NCBI GenBank assembly: GCA_002077065.1
Contig: NAJO01000038.1
Coordinates: 248,001 to 312,000 of the forward strand
Length of the DNA stretch: 64,000 nucleotides
Origin: Cryoendolithus antarcticus
Lineage: Eukaryota; Ascomycota; Dothideomycetes; Cladosporiales; Cladosporiaceae
Direction of reading: 5' to 3'
Under the pieces are notes generated by a model. That model was not told the origin of the DNA. It saw nothing but the letters and a program-made list of their open reading frames with translations, and did not search any database. Below, piece by piece: positions 32,164 through 41,825 of the stretch (its first letter is position 1; every line of letters starts with the position of its first letter). The position numbers were made by a program, and so were the translations under genes.

Positions 32164-33080
32164 TCACTTGCTAGCTCTCGCGATGAGCCACTGCAAGACA
32201 GCGTCCAGGTTAGTCTCTTCCTTTGCACTGATGCCGTAGCAGGACACCTCCCGATGCGTCACACGCTTTAGATCGAGAGCCTCGATGATTTGGTCGACGT
32301 TGAGATGGCCTGGAATGTCGGACTTGTTCCCGAGGACGAGGAGCGGGATGCCCTCCATCGCAGGCTTCTCGAGCAGGATGTGCAGCTCCTCTTTGGCGAC
32401 GGGCAGAGCCTCCTTGTCCGCTGAGTCGACGATATATCTGCGTTGTCAGTATATTGGGGTCCAGGAGGCTGTCGCAGGTACTTACACGATGGCGTTCACG
32501 CCTCGGCAATATCGCTCCCACATCGATCGAAAGCGAGGCTGGCCACCGAGATCCCAGCTGCGTGCTGTCAGCATCACGACGTCGACACAGACCCTCCGCG
32601 GAGTCAGCGAGCGTGGAGAATCCCTACCACTTGAGGGTGACATGGCCCTTCTGGACTCGCTTCATGTTGAAGCCTACCGTCGGTATCGAGCTGATGGTCT
32701 TGTCAGCGCACGACACATGCAGCGACTCTGTGCGTAACAACATACTCGATGGTGAATTCACCGCCCTATTCGGTATGTCAGTATGATAGGCAGGAGCGTG
32801 GCTGGTTCAGGTTAGCATACCGCAAGCACGCGCAATAACGAGGTCTTTCCGGCATTCTGCAGACCGATCATGGTAATGTCCATCTCGGTCGCCCTGCAAT
32901 CGCATCAGTACACGGCACATGGCTGCTATCGGACCTCTTAAGTCGATTCATGTTCAAGGACAAAGCAAGTTCAGGCACCAACTCAGTTCGCCTTTACCGC
33001 CACTCACTACCACAACGCAAGACAACATACCAGAACAGGCTCAAGAGCCAATCATACAGCCGCCTGAAGATACCCGCCAT
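32164..33080 (-). CDS. ARL8: Arf-like small GTPase Arl8
   Basis: Six exons: 33080-33031, 32893-32821, 32765-32746, 32690-32628, 32557-32486 and 32437-32164, encoding 183 residues (animal Arl8 is about 186). All five introns (48-137 nt) have GT/AG ends and restore the family sequence exactly. G-boxes: [28 protein letters not shown]. The block [12 protein letters not shown] is Arl8-specific. The N-terminus is an amphipathic helix starting Met-Ala, without the Gly2 of myristoylated Arfs, as in Arl8. The family sits on lysosomes/late endosomes and recruits transport effectors; the fungal role is less studied. Exon 3 is only 20 nt. Confidence 0.95.
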
Positions 33081-33989
33081 CCTGATCACACTTCAGTGTG
33101 TCCGCCGTTGATGACTCGGTAACCTAAGGTATGCTGGCAAAAGCTACTGCGCCTCTCGTGGTAGTGGGTCTAGCGGTCGGCGAAAGAGAAGGTACGGTGC
33201 GCGCCCGAGCGGAACCAGCACAAGCAGCAATTAGTCCTGCGATAATGAAAGGTAAGAGGCAAGGTTCCCCGGTTTGCAGGTTAGATGCAGATGAGCAACG
33301 AGTGGACTGGAAGTGTTGTGGATGGCGCGCTTGGCGAATGTGCAGGTGGATGTGCGGGGCGGTTGGACTGGATCCGCGGGGGAGGGAATTGGTGCTGTGA
33401 GCTACCGGACGGGTAAAGATGCGATAGCTTGGAGACTTCACATTAGCAAAGTGAGAAGTAGAGATCATACTCAGAATACCTTTATTTCGCATATGCCTTG
33501 TGTACACACCGGTCGGCAGCGAGACGCGCGCGAAAGAAAAGTGGCACAGATCTGAAACGCTGTCGCTTGTTCTGGTGATCGCTGCACGAGCCGAGTTCGG
33601 TCCGTCGCCGCCACCTCTGTCCCGATCGTGTTGTACTGCCGCCGCCCGGTAAGACGAGATGGCGTTTCAAGACCACTCGCTCACCCGGAACGAGTTGATG
33701 GTGCACCAGATCACGTCGCCGTTGCACGATTCCGACTATCTCGCGGCTTGGCAGAGCGATGGAAGGTGCAACCGTGGGAGCGGCGGCAGGCGGCCGAAGC
33801 CGAGCCTTATCGATACTTCGGCATTTGAAAGCCCGAAGATTTTCTGAGAGCTTGACAAAAGTTTGGACGAGATAGATTGATTGCAGGTAAGGCCATACTT
33901 GATACTGTTCTGGAGTTACGGCGCATACTATAATGAATCAATACCTCTTAATCTAGACTGTTAAGATCCAATCTTTACCGCAGCACATC
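33081..33989. other. intergenic, divergent promoter region
   Basis: About 900 bases between ARL8 (minus) and the Pol I subunit gene (plus). Open frames such as 33124-33507 on minus and 33659-33847 on plus lack recognisable features. No repeat or RNA gene is seen. Confidence 0.4.
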
Positions 33990-36900
33990 ATGGCGCCCTC
34001 AGCGACATTACCAGAGCCAACATGGAGCACCCAATTCGATACCCTCAAACGACATAAGCTATTCCGAAAGCCACCAGCAGACAAGACAGCATACCCTTCG
34101 CTAGCCCGAGCAATAGAGCCTCATGTTCAATCCTATAACTCGATATTCGTACCCAACGGTCAACTCCACCATGCACTCCAGGACATTGGCACCAAGACCT
34201 TCCTGGACGGTAACCCGCTGGAACCCTCGGAAGAACCTCGCAACAGGCTCCAGATCCGCGTGCGAGAAGTCTTCATGGAGAAGAGTCAGTTGCCACCCAC
34301 CAATAAGGTCGAAGCAATAAAGCGCGAGATCCTCCCAGTGGAGTGCAGAGAACGGCATGTCACATATCGAGGACGCTTCCGAGGTCGCGTGGAGCTCCGA
34401 GTCAACGATGGGCCATGGAAGGAGAGCGTGCGGGACTTTGGCTATGTGCCCATCATGCTGCGGTCGAATCGGTGTCACCTGGAAGGTCTGACGCCAAAGC
34501 AGTTGATTGATCGAAGAGAAGAGACGGAAGAACTTGGAGGGTACTTCGTAGTCAATGGCATTGAGAAGCTTATTCGGATGTTGGTGGTGAACAGACGGAA
34601 CTATCCGATGGCAATCATCCGTCCGTCATTCGTGGGAAGAGGCAACACTTACACGAAGTACGGCATACAAATACGGTCTGTTCGGCCAGACCAGACTTCG
34701 CAGACAAACGTGTTGCACTATCTGAGCGACGGAAATGTGACATTCAGATTCTCGTGGAGGAAGAACGAGTTCCTCGTGCCGGTCATGATGGTGCTCAAGG
34801 CATTATTGGAAACGACGGATCGTGAGATTTACGAGGGTGTACTTGGACGACTGGAAGCGGATCAGCTAGAGGGCAAGCAATTCGTCATCGACCGGGTCGA
34901 GTTGCTGTTGCGAACTTACAAAGGCTACAACCTTTTTGGCCGATCGAGTACTCGAGCATACCTGGGCTCGAAATTCAGGCCCGTGCTCAATGTGCCCGAC
35001 GATTTGAGTGACCATGATGTTGGTACCGAATTCTTGCGAAAGATCGTACTGCCTCATCTCGGGTCGCATGACGTGACGGAAGAGAACGATAGCGACAAAT
35101 TTCGCATGCTGATCTTCATGGTCCGCAAGCTGTACGCTCTGGTCGAAGGGGAGTGCGCCATCGACAATCCTGATGCAGTGCAGAACCAGGAGATCCTATT
35201 ACCTGGCGCACTGTATGGCATGATCATCAAGGAGCGAATAGACGAGTGGCTGCTGTCCATAGGAGTCGCATTACGAGACTGGGGTCGGCAGAATCAGTAT
35301 CCTGCTTTCACGAGCAAAGACTTCGAACGAGATTTTCTGACCAAGACTATCCGGAAGACGAATGAGAACCTAGGCCAAGCGCTGGACTACTTTCTCTCGA
35401 CTGGTAATCTGGTGAGTCCTTCGGGGTTGGATCTGCAACAGACGTCTGGATTCACCGTCGTCGCCGAGAAGATCAACTTCTACCGCTTCATTAGTCACTT
35501 CCGAATGGTGCACAGAGGTAGCTTCTTCGCCCAGCTGAAGACTACGACTGTGCGAAAGCTCCTGCCCGAGAGTTGGGGATTTCTCTGTCCAGTACATACA
35601 CCCGATGGCTCGCCTTGCGGACTGCTGAATCACCTCGCACATAAATGCCGAATAGTGACTACCGAGTCAGATGTCTCGCAGATGAACAAAGTACTCGCGA
35701 CCCTTGGCGTCAACAGCGGATCCATGGCCACTGTCGATGAGCACATGCCCATACAGCTTGATGGCAAGCTGCTTGGGTACTGCTCAGAGAAGCAAGCGAA
35801 GGTCATTGCTGATACAATACGACACTGGAAGGTAGAGGGAAGCCATGGCGTTCCGGCGCAGCTTGAAGTCGGTTACATTCCACCCTCAACAGGTGGTCAA
35901 TTCCCCGGCGTGTTCATGTTTTCTACTGTTGCACGTATGGTGCGTCCGGTCAAGTACCTGCCTCTGGAGAAAGAGGACTTTGTCGGACCATTTGAGCAAC
36001 CTTTCATGTCGATCGCTTGTACTGAGCTTGAGATCACGTCCGGTGACTCGACGCATGTGGAGTATGATCCGACAGACATCCTCTCGATCGTCGCGAATCA
36101 GACACCTTTCTCGGACTTCAATCAATCGCCGAGGAACATGTACCAATGTCAGATGGGAAAGCAGACGATGGGTACACCTGGTACTGCATTGAAGTATCGG
36201 ACGGATAACAAATCATACAAGCTGCAAACAGGCCAAACGCCAGTTGTGCGACCGCCATTGCACAATGAGTACGGCCTCGACAACTTTCCGAACGGCGCCA
36301 ATGCTGTTGTCGCTGTCATCTCGTACACAGGGTACGATATGGACGATGCCATGATACTGAACAAGTCCGCTCATGAGCGCGGTTTCGGACACGGCACCAT
36401 ATACAAGACCAAGAAGCTTGACCTTACAGAAGAGAACAAGAACCGGAGTCGAAGTACAGTCGTTACCAACATGTTTGGGTTCGCCGACGGCGGGGTCGTC
36501 AAATCGCAGTGGAAGGACACACTTGACACAGACGGTCTAGCATTGATCGGTGTCAAGGTCAGAATGGGCGACATCATCGCGGCCTCACACACAGTGGTCA
36601 AAGACCCAATCACGGGCGACTACATCAATCGGGACGGTATCACTCACTTGCACAGGTACAAAGACCCCGAAGAAGCTTACATCGAAGAGATAAAGCTCAT
36701 CGGTAATGAGACAGGGTCCAACGAGCCTTGTCAAGCCCTCAGCATACGCCTCCGTCTGCCTCGTTCCCCAGTCATCGGCGACAAGTTCTCCTCTCGACAT
36801 GGACAGAAAGGTGTACTCAGTCAGAAGTGACCGATGGTCGATATGCCATTCTCCGAGTCAGGCATGCAACCAGACATCATCATCAATCCTCACGCCTTCC

Positions 36901-37631
36901 CTTCACGCATGACTATAGGCATGTTCGTCGAATCCCTGGCTGGAAAATCCGGCGCACTGCATGGTATGGCGCAAGACTCGACACCATTCAAGTTCAAGGA
37001 TCATGAAGGTGAGACAGCAGTGGAGTACTTTGGCCACCAACTCAAGCGCGCTGGCTATAACTTTTACGGTAATGAACCGATGTACTCTGGTATCACTGGG
37101 CAAGAACTCGGCGCAGACATCTACGTCGGTGTGGTCTACTATCAGCGTCTTCGACACATGGTGAATGACAAGTTTCAAGTCCGCACTACCGGACCAGTCA
37201 CACCTCTCACTGGTCAGCCGATCAAAGGTCGTTCAAAGGGTGGTGGTATCCGTGTCGGCGAGATGGAACGAGACGCACTTCTGGCTCACGGTACGGCTTT
37301 CCTCCTACAAGACCGCTTGCTGAACTGCTCCGACTACACGAAAGCCTGGATCTGCAAGTCGTGCGGATCATTCTTGAGCACGCAGCCTTCCTACGCTGGA
37401 CAGTACACCCGCAGCAGGGGTGTTGAGGCTAATCGCGTGAGGTGTAGACGATGTAGTCGGAAGGTCAAGGGTGTCGTGGAAAGTAAGAGTGAGGCCTGGG
37501 AAGATCGCAGTGGGCAGAAATGGCTTGGAGGCGAGGATGTGACTGTTGTTGCTGTGCCGGGGGTGTTGAGATACTTGGATGTGGAGCTGGCTGCTATGGG
37601 GATTAGGCTGGAGTTCAAGGTCGGGCCTTGA
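33990..37631 (+). CDS. RPA2: DNA-directed RNA polymerase I second-largest subunit, with in-frame TGA
   Basis: Second-largest (beta-like) subunit of RNA polymerase I, which transcribes rRNA genes in the nucleolus (A135 in yeast). The frame spans 1213 codons plus the terminal stop, but codon 947 is TGA (36828-36830). Both sides belong to one protein: before it Ser-Arg-His-Gly-Gln-Lys-Gly-Val, the active-centre motif of beta-like subunits; after it [19 protein letters not shown]. The conserved hybrid-binding and wall regions and the C-terminal zinc site (Cys-Lys-Ser-Cys ... Cys-Arg-Arg-Cys) are intact. Family members have Trp at the TGA position as far as I recall, one base change away. No intron can remove it. 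A protein ending at 946 would lack the clamp and zinc site and should not work. Confidence 0.9.
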
Positions 37632-38169
37632 TGTGTGCTTGATGAGAAGTCGGACATGATCATGTACGAAATACCCAGACGTCCTAAGGCACGCAAGACT
37701 CATATCGCTTCGTTGGTGAGATCTTGGTTTCGAGCATGTCAATCCAACAGCATGTGGACCGCGTCACTTAGCGATGGCATGTATCCTATTGCCACTGGCT
37801 GCCCATAGGTGCGGCCTCATCCAATGATCTTCTTGCACCTCCACAGTTGTACCTGAGCTCGCACCCCGCATCGGTACTAGCGTCGTTGTCGTGTCAACGA
37901 CAACTCGGTCAAGTTTACTATTTAACCCAGCCTGAACCCCAGACCCGCGGGCTGCATGGCACCGCCACGCCATCCGAGAGAAAGAACGAGCAGGTGGTAA
38001 GTAACATGTCTTCTTTCTCTCATTCACATCCAAAGGTGTCTCCTAAATATCTGGGACTATCTTCTTCTGTATCAGCTATCTACGTGCAAATCGACCTAAC
38101 AGGCTACTCAAAAAACCGTCGCTTGCTACGATCTAGTTGACAACGAGATCAATCCGCTCGCCGTATGAA
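37632..38169. other. intergenic
   Basis: About 540 bases between the Pol I subunit gene and microprotein copy B, both on plus; it should contain the copy B promoter and leader. An out-of-frame ATG at 38165 lies five bases before the copy B ATG. Nothing else is recognised. Confidence 0.45.
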
Positions 38170-38480
38170 ATGGACCAAGGCACCACAATCGAGCTTATCT
38201 TTGGCATAGTCGCGAGCCTGCTAGCGCTGATAGCAATCTACTTCGCACGACGCACTTCTCATCGTGGGTACTACTCCGCATTCGACAGGCAGGATGCGGA
38301 AGGATAGTCACTAACTCGCTAGATCGTCCTGACGTCGACGTCCTCATACACCGTGACGAGCGACTTACACCACCACGCCGTCTCCTTCGAAGAAGTCGCT
38401 ATCGGCGAGAAGACATTGAGATGCACGAATATTTCGTCGAAGGCATCCAGGGACCCATCACTTGGACTGTGGAGACTTGA
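38170..38480 (+). CDS. single-pass membrane microprotein, copy B of a four-member family
   Basis: Exons 38170-38263 and 38323-38480 encode 83 residues. The 59-nt intron has a GTGGGT donor, a CACTAAC branch site and a GCTAG acceptor and splits codon 32 after base one, exactly as in copy A. The start Met-Asp-Gln-Gly-Thr-Thr-Ile-Glu and the helix Leu-Ile-Phe-Gly-Ile-Val-Ala-Ser-Leu-Leu-Ala-Leu-Ile-Ala-Ile-Tyr-Phe-Ala-Arg-Arg align without gaps to copies A and C. The second exon is the most diverged: Val-Leu-Ile-His, a run of Arg, Arg-Glu-Asp-Ile-Glu-Met-His-Glu are kept, but the Trp-Pro that follows in the others is lost. An out-of-frame ATG overlaps the start region and could reduce translation. 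Confidence 0.78.
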
Positions 38481-39163
38481 TCAGTTGCACACATCGTTGC
38501 AAAAGCTTGAAATTCAAGAATCTGCATCGCGCTGCTTGCTTGGCAGGAGGATAGAACGGCGGCGCTCTCCATTCGGGTATTTGGAGTGGAGTCTAGGCTG
38601 GATTGCGAACTGAGACCTTCGTGGGAACGAAGCACGAGACGCAGGTCTCTATGGCGAGCGGATGCCATGGACACTTCCGCTGCGACCATCAGGAGCTACT
38701 ACTGTAGCAGGGTCTTCTCAATAATGCCCATTGGGGGATCATACATGTGATAGTAGCTTGGTCAATGGCGACCCGGAGTGCAGTGCAATGCTTATTCGAA
38801 GTCTGTTCCGCAAACCCAAGTGCGCTTCTCCAAAACTCTGACGTCACTTCCTCTAGTCATAACATGTATTGTCTCCCATTATCCGTAGCATTCGAGCAAT
38901 AGACTACTGAGGTACGTCTGGGACAGCCTCGACACCACACAATCATCAATGCCTTCTAATGCTTTTCCACTCGCGTTGCAAGTCAGGCTCGCCCACGTGG
39001 GTGTGCTTATAGAAGCAGAAGAGCCTTCTGAACTTCGAAGAACGCCCCGGGGTTTTGCGGAATAGAGGCTACGAAAGCATTGTGGTGTGGCAATTGAAAG
39101 TAGTGTGGCGAGCGTCAAGTGCCAAGCCAATCCTTCATGCACGGTTGAATCTCTCGCCTCTGA

Positions 39164-39224
39164 CGCTCGCCACTCCTCCCATGCATACTGAAGTGTATGG
39201 GGCGAGTAGCTCTGCCACGATGTA
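39164..39224 (+). repeat. direct repeat unit 1 with inner palindrome
   Basis: Begins CGCTCGCCACTCCTCC and matches the unit at 39290 at roughly three quarters of positions over about 55 bases. It contains the inverted arms CATAC (39184-39188) and GTATG (39195-39199), and outer arms CTCGCC / GGCGAG, so it can fold as a nested hairpin. A further inverted partner, GGCGAGCGTC, lies at 39106-39115. Confidence 0.7.
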
Positions 39225-39289
39225 TCGCAGGCACGCCATCCGTACATGCATGCTGCGGCCCTCTAGCTAGTTGCCACTGCTGATATTCG

Positions 39290-39350
39290 CGCTCGCCACT
39301 CCTCCTACGCATACTGAACGGTATGTGGCAAGTCGGTCTGCAGACGTAGG
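39290..39350 (+). repeat. direct repeat unit 2 with inner palindrome
   Basis: Second copy, 126 bases downstream of the first. The inner arms CATAC (39310-39314) and GTATG (39321-39325) are kept while the loop has changed, and the outer arms are CTCGCCAC and GTGGCAAG (one mismatch). Conservation of the arms with loop change hints that folding or symmetric protein binding matters, but two copies are few. Confidence 0.7.
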
Positions 39351-39695
39351 ACGCCTCCAGTTGTTGCCCCCCGGTGGCGTGAATTGCGTTGCGGTCAGTG
39401 AGTATGCCATTTCATGGCCACAATCTGGGTGAGTACATATTGAGTATCGCACGTCCTTTAAATCAGCTTTCCTGGCTCCATTGGCATTCAAGTATCATCT
39501 CTCCACCCTACTTCCCTCCCGAGTCTACAGACGAACACCTCGTAGACAAGGTCAACAAGACACGTCTGTCAAGACCGACCCCGCAGCAGATTTGGGCGAT
39601 CACGTCGAAACAGAGCCGTCGGATCAGAGTACCTCGTAACTATTGAGAGCTGTACAGGCATCTCACACGACTTTGAAGACACAGCCGACCCATCT

Positions 39696-40040
39696 ATGGA
39701 TCAGGACATCAAGGTCCAGGTCATCTTTGGCGTCATCGCAAGTATACTCGCTTTGATTGGGATCTACTTCGCTTGGCGTAGTCGGACTCGTAAGTACCTA
39801 TGAGCCCCTAGCACTATTTCCATGAAACCGATGAGTGATATACCATATGCCCTATGACCGAGACTGATAGAGACAGGTCAACACGCGGGGACAATCCTGC
39901 CCGTTCACAGTTCACAAGTTCAGCCTGATCCGCATCGACGCCCGCGTTGGACTGTCTACATGCTGGAAGACATCGAGGTCCATGGGTGGCCAGAGCAGAG
40001 GCACGCAATTCTCACTCCGCGAATTACAGAGACCGTATGA
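39696..40040 (+). CDS. single-pass membrane microprotein, copy C of a four-member family
   Basis: Exons 39696-39789 and 39877-40040 encode 85 residues. The 87-nt intron (GTAAGT donor, GACAG acceptor) splits codon 32 after base one, as in the other copies. The start is Met-Asp-Gln-Asp-Ile-Lys-Val-Gln and the helix is nearly that of copy A, with Trp in place of one Arg after it. The second exon opens with Arg-Gln-His-Ala and Leu-Pro-Val-His as in copy A and has Val-Tyr-Met-Leu-Glu-Asp-Ile-Glu-Val-His-Gly-Trp-Pro-Glu-Gln-Arg. The terminal TGA overlaps the ATG of another open frame (ATGA at 40037-40040). No known family. Confidence 0.82.
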
Positions 40041-40282
40041 CCTCCGCCAAGTCGGTCCCGCCTCCTAGTCAATTTCGCTTCACTGTGACATTGACAACCG
40101 CGCAAGGCCGGGCGCAGGACGACATTCGGTCGATCAAGACCAGGACGGTGGAGATCTTGCGACGACTCACGGACCCTACCGTGTCGCACGTCGAGACGGT
40201 TGCGGTACATGCTGGAAGGGGAGAGATTCTGTACAACCTGAGAGCCGCGTTGACGTCTGGACGAGTGCTTGGAGGAAAGTGA
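40037..40282 (+). CDS. possible small ORF overlapping the copy C stop
   Basis: An 81-codon open frame whose ATG overlaps the stop of copy C. The translation has an alternating beta-like stretch (Phe-Arg-Phe-Thr-Val-Thr-Leu-Thr-Thr) and a helix-like Ile-Lys-Thr-Arg-Thr-Val-Glu-Ile-Leu-Arg-Arg-Leu-Thr, which looks more like protein than chance. However, eukaryotic overlap of this kind is unusual, no homologue is recognised, and copies A, B and D have no similar frame after them. It may be a chance frame or a missed downstream exon. Confidence 0.25.
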   Translation: MTSAKSVPPPSQFRFTVTLTTAQGRAQDDIRSIKTRTVEILRRLTDPTVSHVETVAVHAGRGEILYNLRAALTSGRVLGGK

Positions 40283-41349
40283 GGAATTTCGGATAGAGAT
40301 AGAGTCTGAACCTTCGCATGGGTCTACGAAGGGACCACAGTATTAGATGCCTGACGTGGATTCTTCGTCGCCACCCTCAGCCTCGCCTCACACAGATATC
40401 AATCGATAGATATGTCAGGGCATATCGACATCATCTGGTCAATTCAAGTGATCCCACAGTGGCTGCCTGTCCGCACATCAGATCTCGTCCGTCACAGTTA
40501 TGATGGCACGCGCCGTCACTGCACATCCAGAATCGCCAACAGACTCGCCGGACTGCTTGAATGTTGGCGAGCGAGCCTCGTTCAGCAACCCAGACCTCGA
40601 CCGATACTGTCCGAAGGCTTTGGGCAGTGCCAATTGGTCGGCGTGTAGCCGCTAGATCCACCGGCTATGCAGAATGTATGAGACTTCATGCTCGATGGAC
40701 GTCGTGGAATGGTGGAATGATGCCTGGATAGTGCTCAACACAGCCACGCGATCGTGCGGCCATACTACACTAGACACGGTTTAGCGTCCGAACCTTGACA
40801 TGCTTGGCATGGCCCCACTTTCGCTGTGCCCAACCCCGATGATCTGGTGAAGCGAATGTCTATCCGCCGGCTTGCATGTGTCTGAGAGTGCTGTGTTCTA
40901 CCCTTCGGTGCCCCTGCTCACAGTCGCGAGCAGTATGCCACCGCATCATCTCTGCCACTGCTACTTAAAGGCAGCCTTCTCTCCCTCCATATGAAGGCAC
41001 TTACATAGTCTCCCGCAATGATCCCGAGCTTGTACTATACTGTTATACCACATGTCCAATGCATTTGATATGACATCCTCATCCTGTTGAGTGGACTTAA
41101 GCTGGGAAAGGCGGCGCTGTACTGAGTCGGTTGTGCACTGCTATCGAAGCTTTCGCGGGCTTCATATCCACCTCGATGTTCCATGTCACCGTCGACAAAA
41201 TCAATCAAAATCAAACGGGACTCGCGTCGTTCTCCACGGACGACATCTGGACATTACCTCGAGACCGTAAACAGTCTTGACAGTATTTATCGCCGCCGCT
41301 GTCGCCCCCAAGCCGTATCAGTGGCTCGAATCGTTTCATCGACGTCAGG
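40283..41349. other. intergenic
   Basis: About 1.07 kb between copies C and D. Short open frames only; none has recognisable features. The last 150 bases should include the copy D promoter. I found no remnant of another family copy. Confidence 0.45.
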
Positions 41350-41659
41350 ATGATGAATCAAGACACCCTCGTCCAGCTTCTATTCGGCCTAATCGGATCC
41401 TTACTTGCCCTCGCGACGATCTTCGTTGCGCTTCGATACCGCATTCGTAAGTCTCATACCAGCTCTAATGCTCGTTCGACATTGACCGACAGCGATAGGT
41501 CACACCCGACCCACGTTGCCCCTCTACCACAACAATATGCACTTGCTAACACGCCGCCGGGCTCGACGAACGATGTACATGTTGGAGGATATCGAGTCGC
41601 ATGGCTGGCCAGAGGAAAGGTTGGATGTTCCGTCCGCTCGGGTGCTAGAGGTGGAATAG
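41350..41659 (+). CDS. single-pass membrane microprotein, copy D of a four-member family
   Basis: Exons 41350-41446 and 41499-41659 encode 85 residues (one extra Met at the start: Met-Met-Asn-Gln-Asp-Thr). The 52-nt intron (GTAAGT donor, GATAG acceptor) splits the corresponding codon after base one. The helix is more diverged (Leu-Leu-Phe-Gly-Leu-Ile-Gly-Ser-Leu-Leu-Ala-Leu), but exon 2 is very close to copy A: Arg-Arg-Ala-Arg-Arg-Thr-Met-Tyr-Met-Leu-Glu-Asp-Ile-Glu-Ser-His-Gly-Trp-Pro, ending Ser-Ala-Arg-Val-Leu-Glu. So the helix and the tail evolve at different rates in different copies. The gene ends about 165 bases before the convergent RPN3 stop. Confidence 0.82.
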
Positions 41660-41825
41660 TAGTTGATGATGGCATGTGTAATGGATTGTACGACCGCATT
41701 GTGTAGGACGCTTATCATTGTTGCTGATTAGCTGTTGCTTCGTCTATCAGTACAAACCTTCCGTCGTTTTGACCGTTTATGTCAGTGCCCTTGCTACCTT
41801 GACACTCGTCCTCGTACATCAGTCC

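Larger units (their letters stand above)
38481..39695. other. intergenic with a direct repeat
   Basis: About 1.2 kb between copies B and C. It holds two related 60-bp units (39164-39224 and 39290-39350). No other microprotein copy is found, although 39570-39645 has a loose resemblance to the start of exon 2 that I could not support. No gene is supported. Confidence 0.45.

Noticed and set aside
36816..36835. An intron removing the TGA in the Pol I subunit
   Set aside because: The only nearby GT...AG pair would be about 17 nt long, far below a workable intron, and both sides are conserved coding sequence.
39570..39645. A fifth microprotein copy (exon-2-like start GGTCAACAAGACAC)
   Set aside because: No matching anchor exon upstream, and the translation lacks the Glu-Asp-Ile-Glu motif.
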